Shown piece by piece: positions 8,752 through 17,617 of a stretch of DNA of 64,000 nucleotides. This DNA is from JBEVJK01 sp963791325. Lineage in GTDB: Bacteria > Pseudomonadota > Alphaproteobacteria > Rhizobiales > Rhizobiaceae. Position 1 is the stretch's first letter; each line of letters starts with the position of its first letter. The notes under the pieces are model-generated. The model made no database searches. It saw only the letters and a program-made list of their open reading frames with translations, and had not been told where the DNA came from. The stretch is taken from NCBI GenBank assembly GCA_963791325.1, contig CAWBRU010000004.1, positions 186,001 through 250,000 of the forward strand. The letters run 5' to 3'. A program made the position numbers and the translations under genes.

Positions 8752-9933
8752 CGCTGAGCCGCCTGCTGCTCGTCCGAGTCCGCTCGGCTGGATCGCTGTT
8801 GTCGACCACCACCGACACACCGTTGCACAGCCGGTTCTGGCCGGCCGTCACCACCTCGTCGCCGGCTGCCAGCCCGCTCAGGATCTCGACCTGGCCCTCG
8901 CTGCGCCGGCCGGCCTTGACGAACACCTGAGCGACGACGAGCTGCGGCTTGTCCGCGGCGCCGTTCGCCGGCTTGGCCGCCGCGGCCGGCTTGCCCGCTT
9001 CAGCCGGCTTGGGCGGCGCCGGTTTGACGACATAGATGAAGTCGCCGTAGAGGCTGGTCACCAGCGCCGTCTGCGGCAGCGCCAGAACGTTGTTCTCGGC
9101 CGGGCAGCTCGACGCGGACCCGGACGAACTGGCCAGGGCTCAGCTGGCCGCCGGGGTTGGCGACCTCGCCGCGCACCGAGACCAGGCGGGTGACCGGATC
9201 GATCTTCGGGTCGATGCCGATGATCTTGCCGGCTGAAAGGGCATCTCCTCGTCGCTGGTGCCGAGCGCGATCGTCTGGCCGATCTTCAGCAGCCGAAGCT
9301 GCTGTTCGGGCACGGTGAAGTCGACTCGCATCGTGTCGAGGTCCTGCAGCGTCACGGCCATCGTGCCGGGCGCGAGTACTGGCCGATATCGATCCTCGGG
9401 ATGCCGACCGTGCCGCTGAACGGCGCGGTCAGCTGCTTCTGGTCGAGCACTGCCTGCAGCTTGTTGACCTGCGCGCTGGCCGCGGTCGCGGCCGCCTGGG
9501 CCGTGTCGAGCGTACGACGTCCGAGCCGACACCCTTCTTCTGCAGTTCCAGCGCGCGGCTCAGCGCCGTCTTGGCGAGCACGGCCTGCGCCTTGGCCGCC
9601 TCGAGATCGGCGCGCTCGACCTCGTCGTCGAGCTGCACCAGGATCCGCGCCGTCATGCGACCTTCTGATTGGCCTTGAAACAGGATCTCCTTGACGATGC
9701 CGGTGGTTTCGACGGTCAGGTCGACGCCGTGCACGGCGCTGACCGTGCCGATCGCCTCGATGCCGGGCGTCCACCGTTTCGGCTCGGCCGTGACCGTCGA
9801 CACCGTGGCCGCCGGCGGCTCGCATGCTGGCGAAATACTGCTTGATGGCGCGATCGCGGAACAGGTTGAACCCGACCAGGCCGCCGCACACAATCACCAG
9901 GAGAACGAAGGCAATGAGGAAGCGCTTGATCAT
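8748..9933 (-). pseudogene. RND efflux periplasmic adaptor (MFP/HlyD family), frame-disrupted
   Basis: The membrane-fusion partner of the following permease. It begins MIKRFLIAFVLLVIVCGGLV, an N-terminal membrane anchor. Other frames then carry the usual blocks: the biotinyl-lipoyl half (TGIVKEILF), a coiled-coil hairpin (DLEAAKAQAVLAKTALSRAL), the second lipoyl half (LTAPFSGTVGIPRIDIGQY), and the beta-barrel and membrane-proximal parts (TLQDLDTMRVDFTVPE, GLAAGDEVVTAGQNRL), ending in ADKPQLVVAQVF-type sequence. An unusual Pro/Ala/Lys-rich insert (KPAPPKPAEAGKPAAAAKPA) lies near the end. Frame changes fall near 9825, 9681, 9665, 9650, 9515, 9375, 9238, 9102 and 8790. If corrected, it forms a translationally coupled operon with the permease. 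Confidence 0.83.
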
Positions 9934-10127
9934 GCGTATACCGGTACTGAGGCAAAAAACTCAAGAAAGGCAGCGTTCTAGCCGAGAACCGCCGGCCTCG
10001 GACAGGCTTGCCGCGTGCGCTGCACGATCGAACCCAACCTCGCCGCCGAGCGTCCCCGGCACGGCCTAGGCGACTTGCCGGGGCGCCGCAAGAGCCAACA
10101 CGCTGAATTGAACACCGGCTTGATGGC

Positions 10128-11033
10128 TTAAATCGGGTGCCCGGACAGGCGCCCGGCGCGCCGCCGGCTCACCCGGTTGAGCTGCCAGCCGGCGTGGGCG
10201 ACGAGTGCGGTGATGAGGATGGTGCCGCCGATCAGCGCGGCGCGGCTCGGGGTCTCGGCAAAGATCAGCCACACCCAGACCGGCGCCAGCACCGTCTCCA
10301 AAAGGTAGAACATGGACACCTCGGGTGCGGAGATGTAGCGCGGGCCGCTGGCCAGGCAGAAGAACGAGATCGGCATCACGACCGCGCCGTTGAGGAGGAT
10401 CCACAGCGGCGCGGCGACGTGCAGCCCGGTGCGGCTCACCACCAGGCCGCCGAGCGTCATCGGCAGCACCACCGCCACCAGCGCCGCGAACCCCATGTCG
10501 CGGCCGCTGGCCCGGGTCAAGGTGATCGCCGTGGCCAGCACGAAGGTCGACGCCAGCGCAAACAGGTTGCCAAGGAAGTGACCGCTGCCGAGGCCGTCGA
10601 AGACGATGATCAGCACGCCGCCGGTCATCATTGCCATCGTCGCCAGCGTGGCCGGATGTGGCCGCTCCCTCAACAGAAGCCAGGACAGCACCGTCGAGAA
10701 CATGGTGTTGAACGCAAGGATGAACACCAGATTGGCGGTCGAGGTGTTGAAGACCGCAAGCATGAACAACACCGAGGCCACGCCGTAGAGCCCGGCGACG
10801 GCGAGGCCGGCGCGGCCCGGCAGCAGCACCGGCGCGCTGCCGCGTAGCAGCCGCAGGGCGAGCCAGACCGACAGCGCGGCAGCCAGCGTCATGGTGCTGC
10901 GCAGGAAAAGGATCGTCCAATAGTCGCCGCCGGCGAGCCGCACCAGCGGGATGTCGAGCGACAAGGTGAGGCCGCCGATCAGCGTCAGGGCCAGGCCTTT
11001 GGCGTGCTCGCCCGGCAATCGGTATGCGGTCAT
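10128..11033 (-). CDS. DMT/EamA-family membrane transporter
   Basis: A 301-residue inner-membrane protein with two repeats of an EamA (drug/metabolite transporter) unit. About ten hydrophobic helices can be counted, starting LALTLIGGLTLSLDIPLVRLAGG and ending LIGGTILITALVAHAGWQLN. The family exports amino acids, nucleosides or small metabolites, and the sequence does not say which. The end is basic (NRVSRRRAGRLSGHPI), consistent with a cytoplasmic C-terminus under the positive-inside rule. It lies 44 bp downstream of bpt on the same strand, so the two may be co-transcribed. Confidence 0.85.
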   Translation of the reverse strand: MTAYRLPGEHAKGLALTLIGGLTLSLDIPLVRLAGGDYWTILFLRSTMTLAAALSVWLALRLLRGSAPVLLPGRAGLAVAGLYGVASVLFMLAVFNTSTANLVFILAFNTMFSTVLSWLLLRERPHPATLATMAMMTGGVLIIVFDGLGSGHFLGNLFALASTFVLATAITLTRASGRDMGFAALVAVVLPMTLGGLVVSRTGLHVAAPLWILLNGAVVMPISFFCLASGPRYISAPEVSMFYLLETVLAPVWVWLIFAETPSRAALIGGTILITALVAHAGWQLNRVSRRRAGRLSGHPI

Positions 11034-11077
11034 TGCGGTCGGCGGCGATGTTTTGCGATGACAGGAGGGTGGCGCGC

Positions 11078-11836
11078 TCAGACGTCGGCAGGCGAGAAAC
11101 GCTCCCAGCCCTTGGGGCCGAGATGCTCTTGCGGCGTGAAGCGGACCTTATAGTTCATCTTGCGCGAGCCGTTGACCCAGTAGCCGAGATAGACATGGGG
11201 CAGGCCCGCGGCACGGGCCCGCTGGATGTGGTCGAGGATCATGAACGTGCCCAGCGAGCGGTCTTCGAGCTCGGGATTGAAGTAGGAATAGACCATCGAC
11301 AGCCCGTCGGCCATCTGATCGGTCAAGGCCACCGCGATCAACTCCCCGGCACCCTTGCCGGTGATGAATGTATCGGGACCGCGCCGCCGGTATTCGACGA
11401 TCTTGGTCGAGACATGCGTGTCTTCCACCATCATCGCATAGTCGAGCACGGTCATGTCCGACATGCCGCCTTTGCGGTGGCGCAGGTCGAGATAGGCCCG
11501 AAACAGGGAATATTGCTCGGTGCTGGGCTCGGCCTCATGGACCGAGCCGATCAGGTCGGCGTTGCGCTGCAGAACCCGGCGCATGTTCTTGGTCGGCCGG
11601 AACTCCCCGGCCAGAATCCGCACTGAAATGCAGGCGCGGCAAGTCTCGCAGGCGGGGCGGTAGGCGATGTTCTGCGACCGGCGGAATCCGCCCTGGGTGA
11701 GCAGATCATTGAGCTCGGGGGCCTTGTCGCCGACCAGATGGGTGAACACCTTGCGCTCGAACTGCCCCTCCACATAGGGACAGGGCGAAGGCGCGGTCAG
11801 GAAGAATTGCGGCGACTGGGTTGGATGCTGCGTCAT
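11078..11836 (-). CDS. bpt: Aspartate/glutamate leucyltransferase (often annotated arginyltransferase)
   Basis: Bpt moves leucine from Leu-tRNA to N-terminal Asp or Glu, marking proteins for ClpS/ClpAP (bacterial N-degron pathway). The 252-residue length is typical. The N-terminal ATE domain has FFLTAPSPCPYVEGQFERKVF and the CETCRACISVRI cysteine cluster; the C-terminal part is the GNAT-like fold with MVYSYFNPELEDRSLGTFMI and YLGYWVNGSRKMNYK. Bacterial members of this ATE-like group transfer leucine rather than arginine, so I prefer bpt to ate. It lies 130 bp downstream of the RDD protein gene on the same strand. Confidence 0.9.
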   Translation of the reverse strand: MTQHPTQSPQFFLTAPSPCPYVEGQFERKVFTHLVGDKAPELNDLLTQGGFRRSQNIAYRPACETCRACISVRILAGEFRPTKNMRRVLQRNADLIGSVHEAEPSTEQYSLFRAYLDLRHRKGGMSDMTVLDYAMMVEDTHVSTKIVEYRRRGPDTFITGKGAGELIAVALTDQMADGLSMVYSYFNPELEDRSLGTFMILDHIQRARAAGLPHVYLGYWVNGSRKMNYKVRFTPQEHLGPKGWERFSPADV

Positions 11837-11966
11837 TCGAATGTCAGAGGTTTCGAATCATCATACCATGTGTCCGGGCCCGCCTGAATTTCAACAAGAG
11901 AATGAGGCCGCCGCCACCAACGGCCTTCAAAAATTCTCAACAGAACTCGATAGGGTTTGATTAAGG

Positions 11967-12437
11967 TCAGCGTCCGCTGCGCGTGACGACCGTGCCGAGC
12001 ATCAGGTCGTGGAGCGTGCGCTTGCGATCGAGAACCAGCGAGGCAAGCAGGATCAGCGGGGTCAGGACCGCATTGGCGGCCCAGAACAGCACGGTATGGA
12101 CGACGGCGAGCATTCCGTCGACCGGCCGCCCGTCGAGGCGGTCGAGGCGGATCCCCATCATCTGCATGCCGATGGTGGCCTGGTTGCGGCCGCCCAGCGT
12201 GTTCCACACATAGATCAGCGCCACCGCGGGCCCGAGAATACCGAACAGGAACCAGCCGAGACCGAGCGTCAGGACGCCGACCACGAAGACGATCAGCGCA
12301 AACGGGATGAGCAGCAGGCCGATCAGGAAATAGTCGATCACGAACGCAATCACTCTTCGTGTGCGCACGCCTTCATAGGCCCGTGAGTCATCCAGTCGGC
12401 TCATTGTGACGTCATCAAACGATGTCGTGTTCATCAT
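11967..12437 (-). CDS. RDD-family membrane protein
   Basis: A 156-residue integral membrane protein. The RDD domain shows the conserved arginine and aspartates in RTRRVIAFVIDYFLIGLL, then a second helix pair (FLFGILGPAVALIYVWNTLGG), a QATIGMQMMGIRLDRLDG loop and a last segment, DRKRTLHDLMLGTVVTR. The family's job is not settled; some members are proposed sodium/proton antiporters or accessory proteins. The start is ambiguous (MMNTT or the next Met). It is divergent from sthA, with a GACAGCGG...CCGCTGTC hairpin at 12446-12464 in the shared upstream region. Confidence 0.85.
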   Translation of the reverse strand: MMNTTSFDDVTMSRLDDSRAYEGVRTRRVIAFVIDYFLIGLLLIPFALIVFVVGVLTLGLGWFLFGILGPAVALIYVWNTLGGRNQATIGMQMMGIRLDRLDGRPVDGMLAVVHTVLFWAANAVLTPLILLASLVLDRKRTLHDLMLGTVVTRSGR

Positions 12438-12618
12438 CGGTCCTCGACAGCGGCGACCGCTGTCGCCGCTCCGGGCCGAAGATGGTGGCCAACGGGTCCG
12501 GATTCAAGCGCCGCGGGCTCGGATGGTCGGTTCGGGCCGCGATCGGCCGTTGTAATCGGCGACCGTTTGACGTTAGTTGTTTGCACTGCACAATCCGGTC
12601 GGTGCGAGGGGGCGAGCC

Positions 12619-14007
12619 ATGCACGACTTCGACATGCTGGTCATCGGCAGCGGACCGTCCGGTCGGCGTGCCGCCGTGCAATCGGCCAAGCTCGGCAAGT
12701 CGGTGCTGGTCGTCGACAAGGGCAGTCGCCTCGGCGGCGTCTCCGTGCACACCGGCACGATCCCCTCGAAGACCTTGCGCGAGACGGTGCTCAACCTTTC
12801 GGGCTGGCGCGAGCGCGGCTTCTACGGCCGCGGCTACCGGGTCAAGCAGGACATCTCCATCGGCGATCTTGTCCAGCGCCTGCACAAGACGCTCGACCAC
12901 GAGGTCGAGGTGCTGCAGCACCAGTTCATGCGCAACGCGGTGCGCAGTCTGCGCGCGGAGGCCCGCTTCATCGATGCCAACACCGTCAGCCTGGTCGGTG
13001 AAACCGGCGAGAAGTCGGAAGCGCGTTTCACCAATGCGCTGATTTCGGTCGGCACCCGGCCGCACCGGCCGCAGAGCGTGCCCTTCGACCGCACCCGCAT
13101 CTTCGACAGTGACGAGATGCTGGCGCTCGACCGGCTGCCCCGCACGCTGACCGTGATCGGCGGCGGCGTCATCGGGGTCGAGTATGCCACCATCTTCTCG
13201 GCGCTCGACGTACCGGTCACCTTGATCGAGCCGCGAACGACGATCCTCGACTTCGTCGACCGCGAGATCGTCGAGGATTTCATTCACGAGATGCGCGACC
13301 GCGGCATGATCATCCGCCTGGGCAGTGCCGTCAAAGAGATCGTCGCCAAGCCCAACTGGGCCGAGGTGACGCTCGCCGACGGCCGCACGGTGCGCTCGGA
13401 GATCGTCCTCTATGCCGCGGGCCGGGCCGGCAACATTTCCAGCCTGGGACTGGATGCCGTCGGCATCGAGGCCGATTCGCGCGGCCGCATCATCGTCGAC
13501 CCGAACACCTTCCAGACCAAGGTGCCGAATATCTACGCCGCCGGCGACATCATCGGCTTTCCGAGCCTCGCCTCGACCTCGATGGAGCAGGGCCGCATCG
13601 CCGCCTGCCATGCCTTCGGCGTGTCGCTGCCGCCCGCGCCGGAGACGTTTCCCTACGGCATCTATGCGGTTCCAGAGATCTCGACCGTCGGCCAGTCGGA
13701 AGAGCAGGTGCGGGAATCCGGCGCGCCCTACGAGGTCGGCCTCGCCCGCTTCCGGGAAACGTCGCGCGGCCATATCATGGGCGTCAATTCGGGCTTCCTG
13801 AAGCTGATCTTCGCGCTCGATTCGCGCCGGCTGCTCGGCGCCCACATCGTCGGCGAGGGCGCCACCGAGCTCATCCATATCGGCCAGGCGGTGATCAATC
13901 TGGGCGGCACCGTCGACTTCTTCGTCAACAACACCTTCAACTATCCGACGCTGGCCGAAGCCTACAAGATCGCCGGCCTGGACGCCTGGAACCGGATGGG
14001 GCAGTAG
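12619..14007 (+). CDS. sthA: Soluble pyridine nucleotide transhydrogenase
   Basis: SthA is a cytosolic FAD flavoprotein that moves reducing equivalents between NADPH and NAD+. The N-terminal FAD motif is GSGPSGRRAA. The disulfide pair of related lipoamide dehydrogenases is absent: the site reads GVSVHTGTIPSKTLRE, and the retained TGTIPSK is the SthA hallmark. The NAD(P) motif GGGVIGVEYA and second FAD motif YAAGD follow. The 462-residue length is normal. I chose the ATG at 12619 because AGGGGGCGA lies just upstream; a TTG at 12577 in the same frame has no such support. Confidence 0.93.
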   Translation: MHDFDMLVIGSGPSGRRAAVQSAKLGKSVLVVDKGSRLGGVSVHTGTIPSKTLRETVLNLSGWRERGFYGRGYRVKQDISIGDLVQRLHKTLDHEVEVLQHQFMRNAVRSLRAEARFIDANTVSLVGETGEKSEARFTNALISVGTRPHRPQSVPFDRTRIFDSDEMLALDRLPRTLTVIGGGVIGVEYATIFSALDVPVTLIEPRTTILDFVDREIVEDFIHEMRDRGMIIRLGSAVKEIVAKPNWAEVTLADGRTVRSEIVLYAAGRAGNISSLGLDAVGIEADSRGRIIVDPNTFQTKVPNIYAAGDIIGFPSLASTSMEQGRIAACHAFGVSLPPAPETFPYGIYAVPEISTVGQSEEQVRESGAPYEVGLARFRETSRGHIMGVNSGFLKLIFALDSRRLLGAHIVGEGATELIHIGQAVINLGGTVDFFVNNTFNYPTLAEAYKIAGLDAWNRMGQ

Positions 14008-14020
14008 CCGGCAGCCCGCC

Positions 14021-15049
14021 TCAGGCCTTCAGCAGCCGGGCGGCCTCGGGGGCGAAATAGGTGAAGATGCCGTCGCAGCCGGCGCGCTTGAACGCCAGCA
14101 GCGTCTCCAGCATCACCGCATCGCCGTCGATCAGCCCCTGGGCGGCGGCGGTCTTGATCATCGCATATTCGCCCGACACCTGATAGGCGAAGGTCGGCAG
14201 GGCGAACTCGTCCTTCAGTCTCCGGACCACATCGAGATAGGGCAGGCCCGGCTTGACCATCAGCATGTCGGCGCCTTCCTCGACGTCGGCTGCGGCCTCG
14301 CGCACCGCCTCCCCGCCGTTGGCGTGATCGAGATAGTAGGTCTTCTTGTCGCCCTTCAACAGGCCGCCCGTGCCGATCGCCTCGCGATAGGGGCCGTAGA
14401 AGGCTGAGGCGAATTTGGTCGCGTAGGAGAGGATGGCGATGTTCTGGAAGCCGCTGGCATCGAGCGCGTCGCGGATGGCGCCGACGCGCCCGTCCATCAT
14501 GTCGGACGGGGCGATGATGTCGGCACCTGCGGCGGCTTGCAGTACGGCCGCCTGCGCGATCTGGGCGACCGTCTCGTCGTTGACGATCTCGCCGTCGCGC
14601 AGAATGCCGTCATGGCCATGGCTGGTGAACGGATCGAGCGCGACATCGGTGATCACCCCGATCCCCGGCACGGCCGCCTTGATGGCGCGGGTTGCCTGGT
14701 TGATCAGATTGTCCGGATCGACAATCTGCGAGCCGGTCTGGTCGCGCAGCCTGAGCTCCACATTGGGAAAGGTGGCGAGTGCCGGGATGCCGAGATCGGC
14801 GGCACGGCGCGCTTCCTCGACGGCGGCGTCGACCGAAAGCCTGAACTGGCCCGGCATGGCGGCGATCGGCTCGCGCCGGCCGCTGCCGGCGACCAGGAAG
14901 ATTGGCCAAATCAGGTCGTCGACGGTGAGCCGGGTTTCCCGCACCAGCCGCCGCGACCAATCCGCCTTGCGCATCCGCCTGAGCCGCCGGCTGCCGGTGA
15001 TCTCGTCGACGCTGCGCCCGGCGATCGCCGGCCGGCTGAACCTGTTCAT
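14021..15049 (-). CDS. hemB: Porphobilinogen synthase (delta-aminolevulinic acid dehydratase)
   Basis: HemB condenses two 5-aminolevulinate molecules to porphobilinogen in heme synthesis. The two Schiff-base lysines are Lys212 (YATKFASAFYGP) and Lys266 (MLMVKPGLPYLD). At the metal site the sequence is DVALDPFTSHGHDG, with Asp in place of the cysteines of zinc enzymes, which indicates the magnesium-dependent class usual in alphaproteobacteria. The 342-residue length is typical. The gene converges on sthA (13 bp between stops) and is divergent from the hydrolase gene at 15194. Confidence 0.95.
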   Translation of the reverse strand: MNRFSRPAIAGRSVDEITGSRRLRRMRKADWSRRLVRETRLTVDDLIWPIFLVAGSGRREPIAAMPGQFRLSVDAAVEEARRAADLGIPALATFPNVELRLRDQTGSQIVDPDNLINQATRAIKAAVPGIGVITDVALDPFTSHGHDGILRDGEIVNDETVAQIAQAAVLQAAAGADIIAPSDMMDGRVGAIRDALDASGFQNIAILSYATKFASAFYGPYREAIGTGGLLKGDKKTYYLDHANGGEAVREAAADVEEGADMLMVKPGLPYLDVVRRLKDEFALPTFAYQVSGEYAMIKTAAAQGLIDGDAVMLETLLAFKRAGCDGIFTYFAPEAARLLKA

Positions 15050-15193
15050 CTGCTTGCCTCCATGCTTGCGGTTCTAGCATGCAGTCCTTTGCCCGACAAA
15101 GGGCGCCGGGCAGGGCGCCATTGACGCAGCCGCGCGCGCTGCTTAGCACACTCAAGTAAGGCGCAGCGACGCGACCTCTGGAGATTGCGGGGC

Positions 15194-16234
15194 GTGGATT
15201 TTGGTGGCGGCGACGAGATTCGGTTCGAGCGGATCGGTCTGGCAGGGATCGTCACGCTGACCCGGCCGGCAGCGCTCAACGCCGTCACCCACCGCATGAT
15301 CAAGGCGCTCGCAGAGGCGCTTCAGGCGTGGCGCGACGAACCGGCCGTCGCAGTCGTCGTGATCAAGGGCGAGGGACGTGCCTTTTCCGCCGGCGGCGAT
15401 ATCCTCGCCGTCTACGAGGCCGGCCGGCGCGGCGCGCCGCCCGTCGATTTCTTCGCCGACGAATATCGCCTCAATGCCTACATCAACGCCTACCCGAAGC
15501 CCTATGTCGCGCTGATCGACGGCATCGTGATGGGCGGCGGCGTCGGCATTTCCTTCCACGGCTCGCACCGGGTGCTGACCGAAAACGCCGTGTTTGCGAT
15601 GCCCGAGGTCGGCATCGGCTTCTTTCCCGACGTCGGCGGCAGCCATCTGCTGCCGGACCTGGGCGAATGCTTCGGCCTCTATCTCGGCCTGACCGGAAAG
15701 CGGGTGCGCTGGGGCGATGCCCTATGGAGCGGCCTGGCGACCCATACCGTGGAAGCCAGCCTTCTGGCGGGCCTCATCGAGCGAATCGGCGAGACCGGCG
15801 ATGCCGATCTGGCCCTACGCGAGGGGTTTCGTCCGGCTCCGGGCGAAACCGACCGCGACGTGCTGCGCAAGATCGCCCGCCATTTCGGCCAAGCATCGCT
15901 GGACGACGTGGTCGCCAGCCTCAAGCCCGAGGCTGACACGGATGACTTCGCCGCCGAGACCATGGCCCTCATCCAGAGCCGTTCGCCGACCAGCCTTCAT
16001 GTCGCCTTCCGCCAGCTGACGACGGGGCTGACCCGCGACATGGCCGAATGCATGCGGATGGAGTTCCGCATCGTCAACCGCATGCTGGTCGGCCACGACT
16101 TCTACGAGGGCATCCGCGCGGCGATCATCGACAAGGGCTCGCAGCCGCAATGGCGGCCGGCCTCGCTGGCGGACGTCGAGCAGGCCGATATCGATGCCTA
16201 TTTCGCGCCGCTCGAAACGGAGCTTGCTCTGTGA
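15194..16234 (+). CDS. Enoyl-CoA hydratase/isomerase-family protein, probable 3-hydroxyisobutyryl-CoA hydrolase
   Basis: A crotonase-fold enzyme of 346 residues. GEGRAFSAGGDILAVYEAGR and the oxyanion-hole loop GIVMGGGVGISFHGSHRV are diagnostic, and MPEVGIGFFPDVGG carries the acidic catalytic residue. Length and the long C-terminal tail (EFRIVNRMLVGHDFYEGIRA) fit 3-hydroxyisobutyryl-CoA hydrolases of valine breakdown better than a plain enoyl-CoA hydratase. I prefer the GTG at 15194 (MDFGGGDEI), about 10 bases after TGGAG; a TTG nine bases earlier is possible. It overlaps the next gene by GTGA, so the pair is translationally coupled. Confidence 0.87.
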   Translation: MDFGGGDEIRFERIGLAGIVTLTRPAALNAVTHRMIKALAEALQAWRDEPAVAVVVIKGEGRAFSAGGDILAVYEAGRRGAPPVDFFADEYRLNAYINAYPKPYVALIDGIVMGGGVGISFHGSHRVLTENAVFAMPEVGIGFFPDVGGSHLLPDLGECFGLYLGLTGKRVRWGDALWSGLATHTVEASLLAGLIERIGETGDADLALREGFRPAPGETDRDVLRKIARHFGQASLDDVVASLKPEADTDDFAAETMALIQSRSPTSLHVAFRQLTTGLTRDMAECMRMEFRIVNRMLVGHDFYEGIRAAIIDKGSQPQWRPASLADVEQADIDAYFAPLETELAL

Positions 16235-16662
16235 GCCAAGACGTCGCCCGCGAGCACGATTTCGGGCCAAGCCCTGCCGAGCGGGGACTTTATTGGTTCT
16301 ACCGGGTCGTTGCAGCCTACTGCCTGATGTTCGGCGTGCTCTACTGGATCCGGCTGGTCGGGGTCTACAGCGGCCCGGCCTGGCGCTTCGATCTGATGGC
16401 GGCACATTGGCAGGTCGCCAGCGTCGTGCTGGCGGTGCTGTTCCCGTTCGCCGCAATCGGCCTCTGGATGTTTGCATCCTGGGGTCCGGTAATCTGGTTC
16501 ATCTGCGCGGTAACGGAGTCGGCCATGTATGTAGGCTTTCCGGAGCTGTTCGGCGATAAGCGGCTGATCGTCGTCTCGCACCTTTGCGTCGCGCTGGTCT
16601 ACATCGGCTTCCGCATCGCGATCTACCTGCAGCGCCGCGCCCAACCCCGCCGGCCGGTTTGA
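16231..16662 (+). CDS. Small four-helix membrane protein (possibly DUF6163)
   Basis: A 143-residue protein starting at a GTG that overlaps the preceding stop (GTGA). Four hydrophobic segments are visible: VVAAYCLMFGVLYWIRLVGV, VASVVLAVLFPFAAIGLWMF, WGPVIWFICAVTESAMYVGF and LIVVSHLCVALVYIGFRIAI, with a basic C-terminus. It resembles conserved membrane proteins found near ldtR in Rhizobiales that I recall as DUF6163, but that family name is from memory. Function unknown. Coupling to the hydrolase gene suggests co-expression rather than shared biochemistry. Confidence 0.72.
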   Translation: MSQDVAREHDFGPSPAERGLYWFYRVVAAYCLMFGVLYWIRLVGVYSGPAWRFDLMAAHWQVASVVLAVLFPFAAIGLWMFASWGPVIWFICAVTESAMYVGFPELFGDKRLIVVSHLCVALVYIGFRIAIYLQRRAQPRRPV

Positions 16663-16802
16663 TTTAAATTCCAAGGGAACTTGGTTAAAGCTTTGTACGC
16701 ATTGGCCTTTTTATTAACTCTGTTCGGCAACCTCTGCGGCGTAAGCACTTGTTAGCCGTGGACTTTAAGTCGAATTTTAGAGGCGCTCGATACCATCGCT
16801 GC

Positions 16803-17370
16803 ATGGTGAAAAGAAAAGAACAAGCACCTGGCGACAATCGAAAGGTAGAGACCATGATCAACGCTAGCCAAATCTCGATTGACCGGATAACTTCTGCAAA
16901 TCACGGCGATCAAATTCATTCATTATACTTGGAATCTTCTTCAGTTGGTCGAGCGTTTGCATCGCCGGCTTTTGGATGTGATCAAGGATGAGTTCGATCG
17001 CAATGGCCGGAGCGACATAAATGCTATCCAGGCGCTCCTGCTTTTCAACATCGGCAATGCCGAGCTGACGGCGGGCGAACTGCGCTCCCGCGGCTACTAC
17101 CTCGGCTCCAACGTCTCCTACAATCTGAAGAAGCTCGTCGATCTCGGCTTCATCAACCATCAGCGCTCGCGGGCCGACCGCCGCTCGGTGCGCGTCAGCC
17201 TGACGCCGAAAGGCACGGCCGTCGCCACGGTGGTGGCCGGCCTCTACGAGCGCCACATCGGCTCGATCGAGAAGGTGGGCGGCATCAATCCCGACGAGTT
17301 CCGGCAGATGAACCGCGCGCTGCAGCGCCTCGACCGGTTCTGGAACGACACCATCGCCTACCGCATGTGA
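16803..17370 (+). pseudogene. ldtR: MarR-type regulator LdtR, frame changed once
   Basis: The winged-helix repressor/activator beside ldtP. The first part (MINASQISIDRITSANHGDQ to LYLESS, from the ATG at 16854, or 17 codons more from 16803) is in one frame. The rest (LVERLHRRLLDVIKDEF through the end at 17370) is in another. One extra T near 16938-16942 (TTCTTCAG) explains the break and would restore ...ESSQLVERLHRR. The DNA-binding part reads ELTAGELRSRGYYLGSNVSY, with the wing RSRADRRSVRVSLT. In Liberibacter, LdtR controls ldtP and stress tolerance. Either a sequencing error or a real mutation; translation could also restart at the TTG at 16945, losing about 30 residues. Confidence 0.75.
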
Positions 17371-17617
17371 GATCGTCGCCCGGCCTGGCTCCGAGGCGCT
17401 CAGACCTTACCGTCACGTTAACGCCATATTCCGATGACTTACCGGGAGAGAGACCGCCGCCGGGTCGAGCCAAGCCCCGGCCAAGGCGCTCTCGGCACCG
17501 GAGTATGGCCAAGGCGGCCCGAGCAGCGCTTCCCGTATGGTTGGCGAATTGTTAACGCTAGCCGCCTAATTCTCTTGTCGCACCAGCCTTCGGGCCGGCA
17601 GAGTTGAGAGTGAAAGA
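17371..17617 (+). promoter_or_regulatory. ldtR-ldtP intergenic region with paired GTTAACG sites
   Basis: This 247-bp gap holds the ldtP promoter region. The 7-mer GTTAACG occurs at 17417-17423 and again at 17551-17557, the second about 60 bp before the ldtP start. TTAA-rich motifs also lie upstream of ldtR (TGGTTAAAGC, TATTAACTC, 16680-16720). They are plausible LdtR contact sites, but this is inference from position and repetition only. Confidence 0.3.

Noticed and set aside
9934..10127. Small gene between the efflux adaptor and the DMT transporter
   Set aside because: Short frames here have random composition; only a weak CCCCGGC...GCCGGGG hairpin near 10050-10083 is visible.
16945..17370. 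A complete short MarR gene starting at TTG 16945
   Set aside because: The preceding frame encodes the expected LdtR N-terminus (MINASQISIDRI...LYLESS), so a single-base frame change explains the data better than a short gene.
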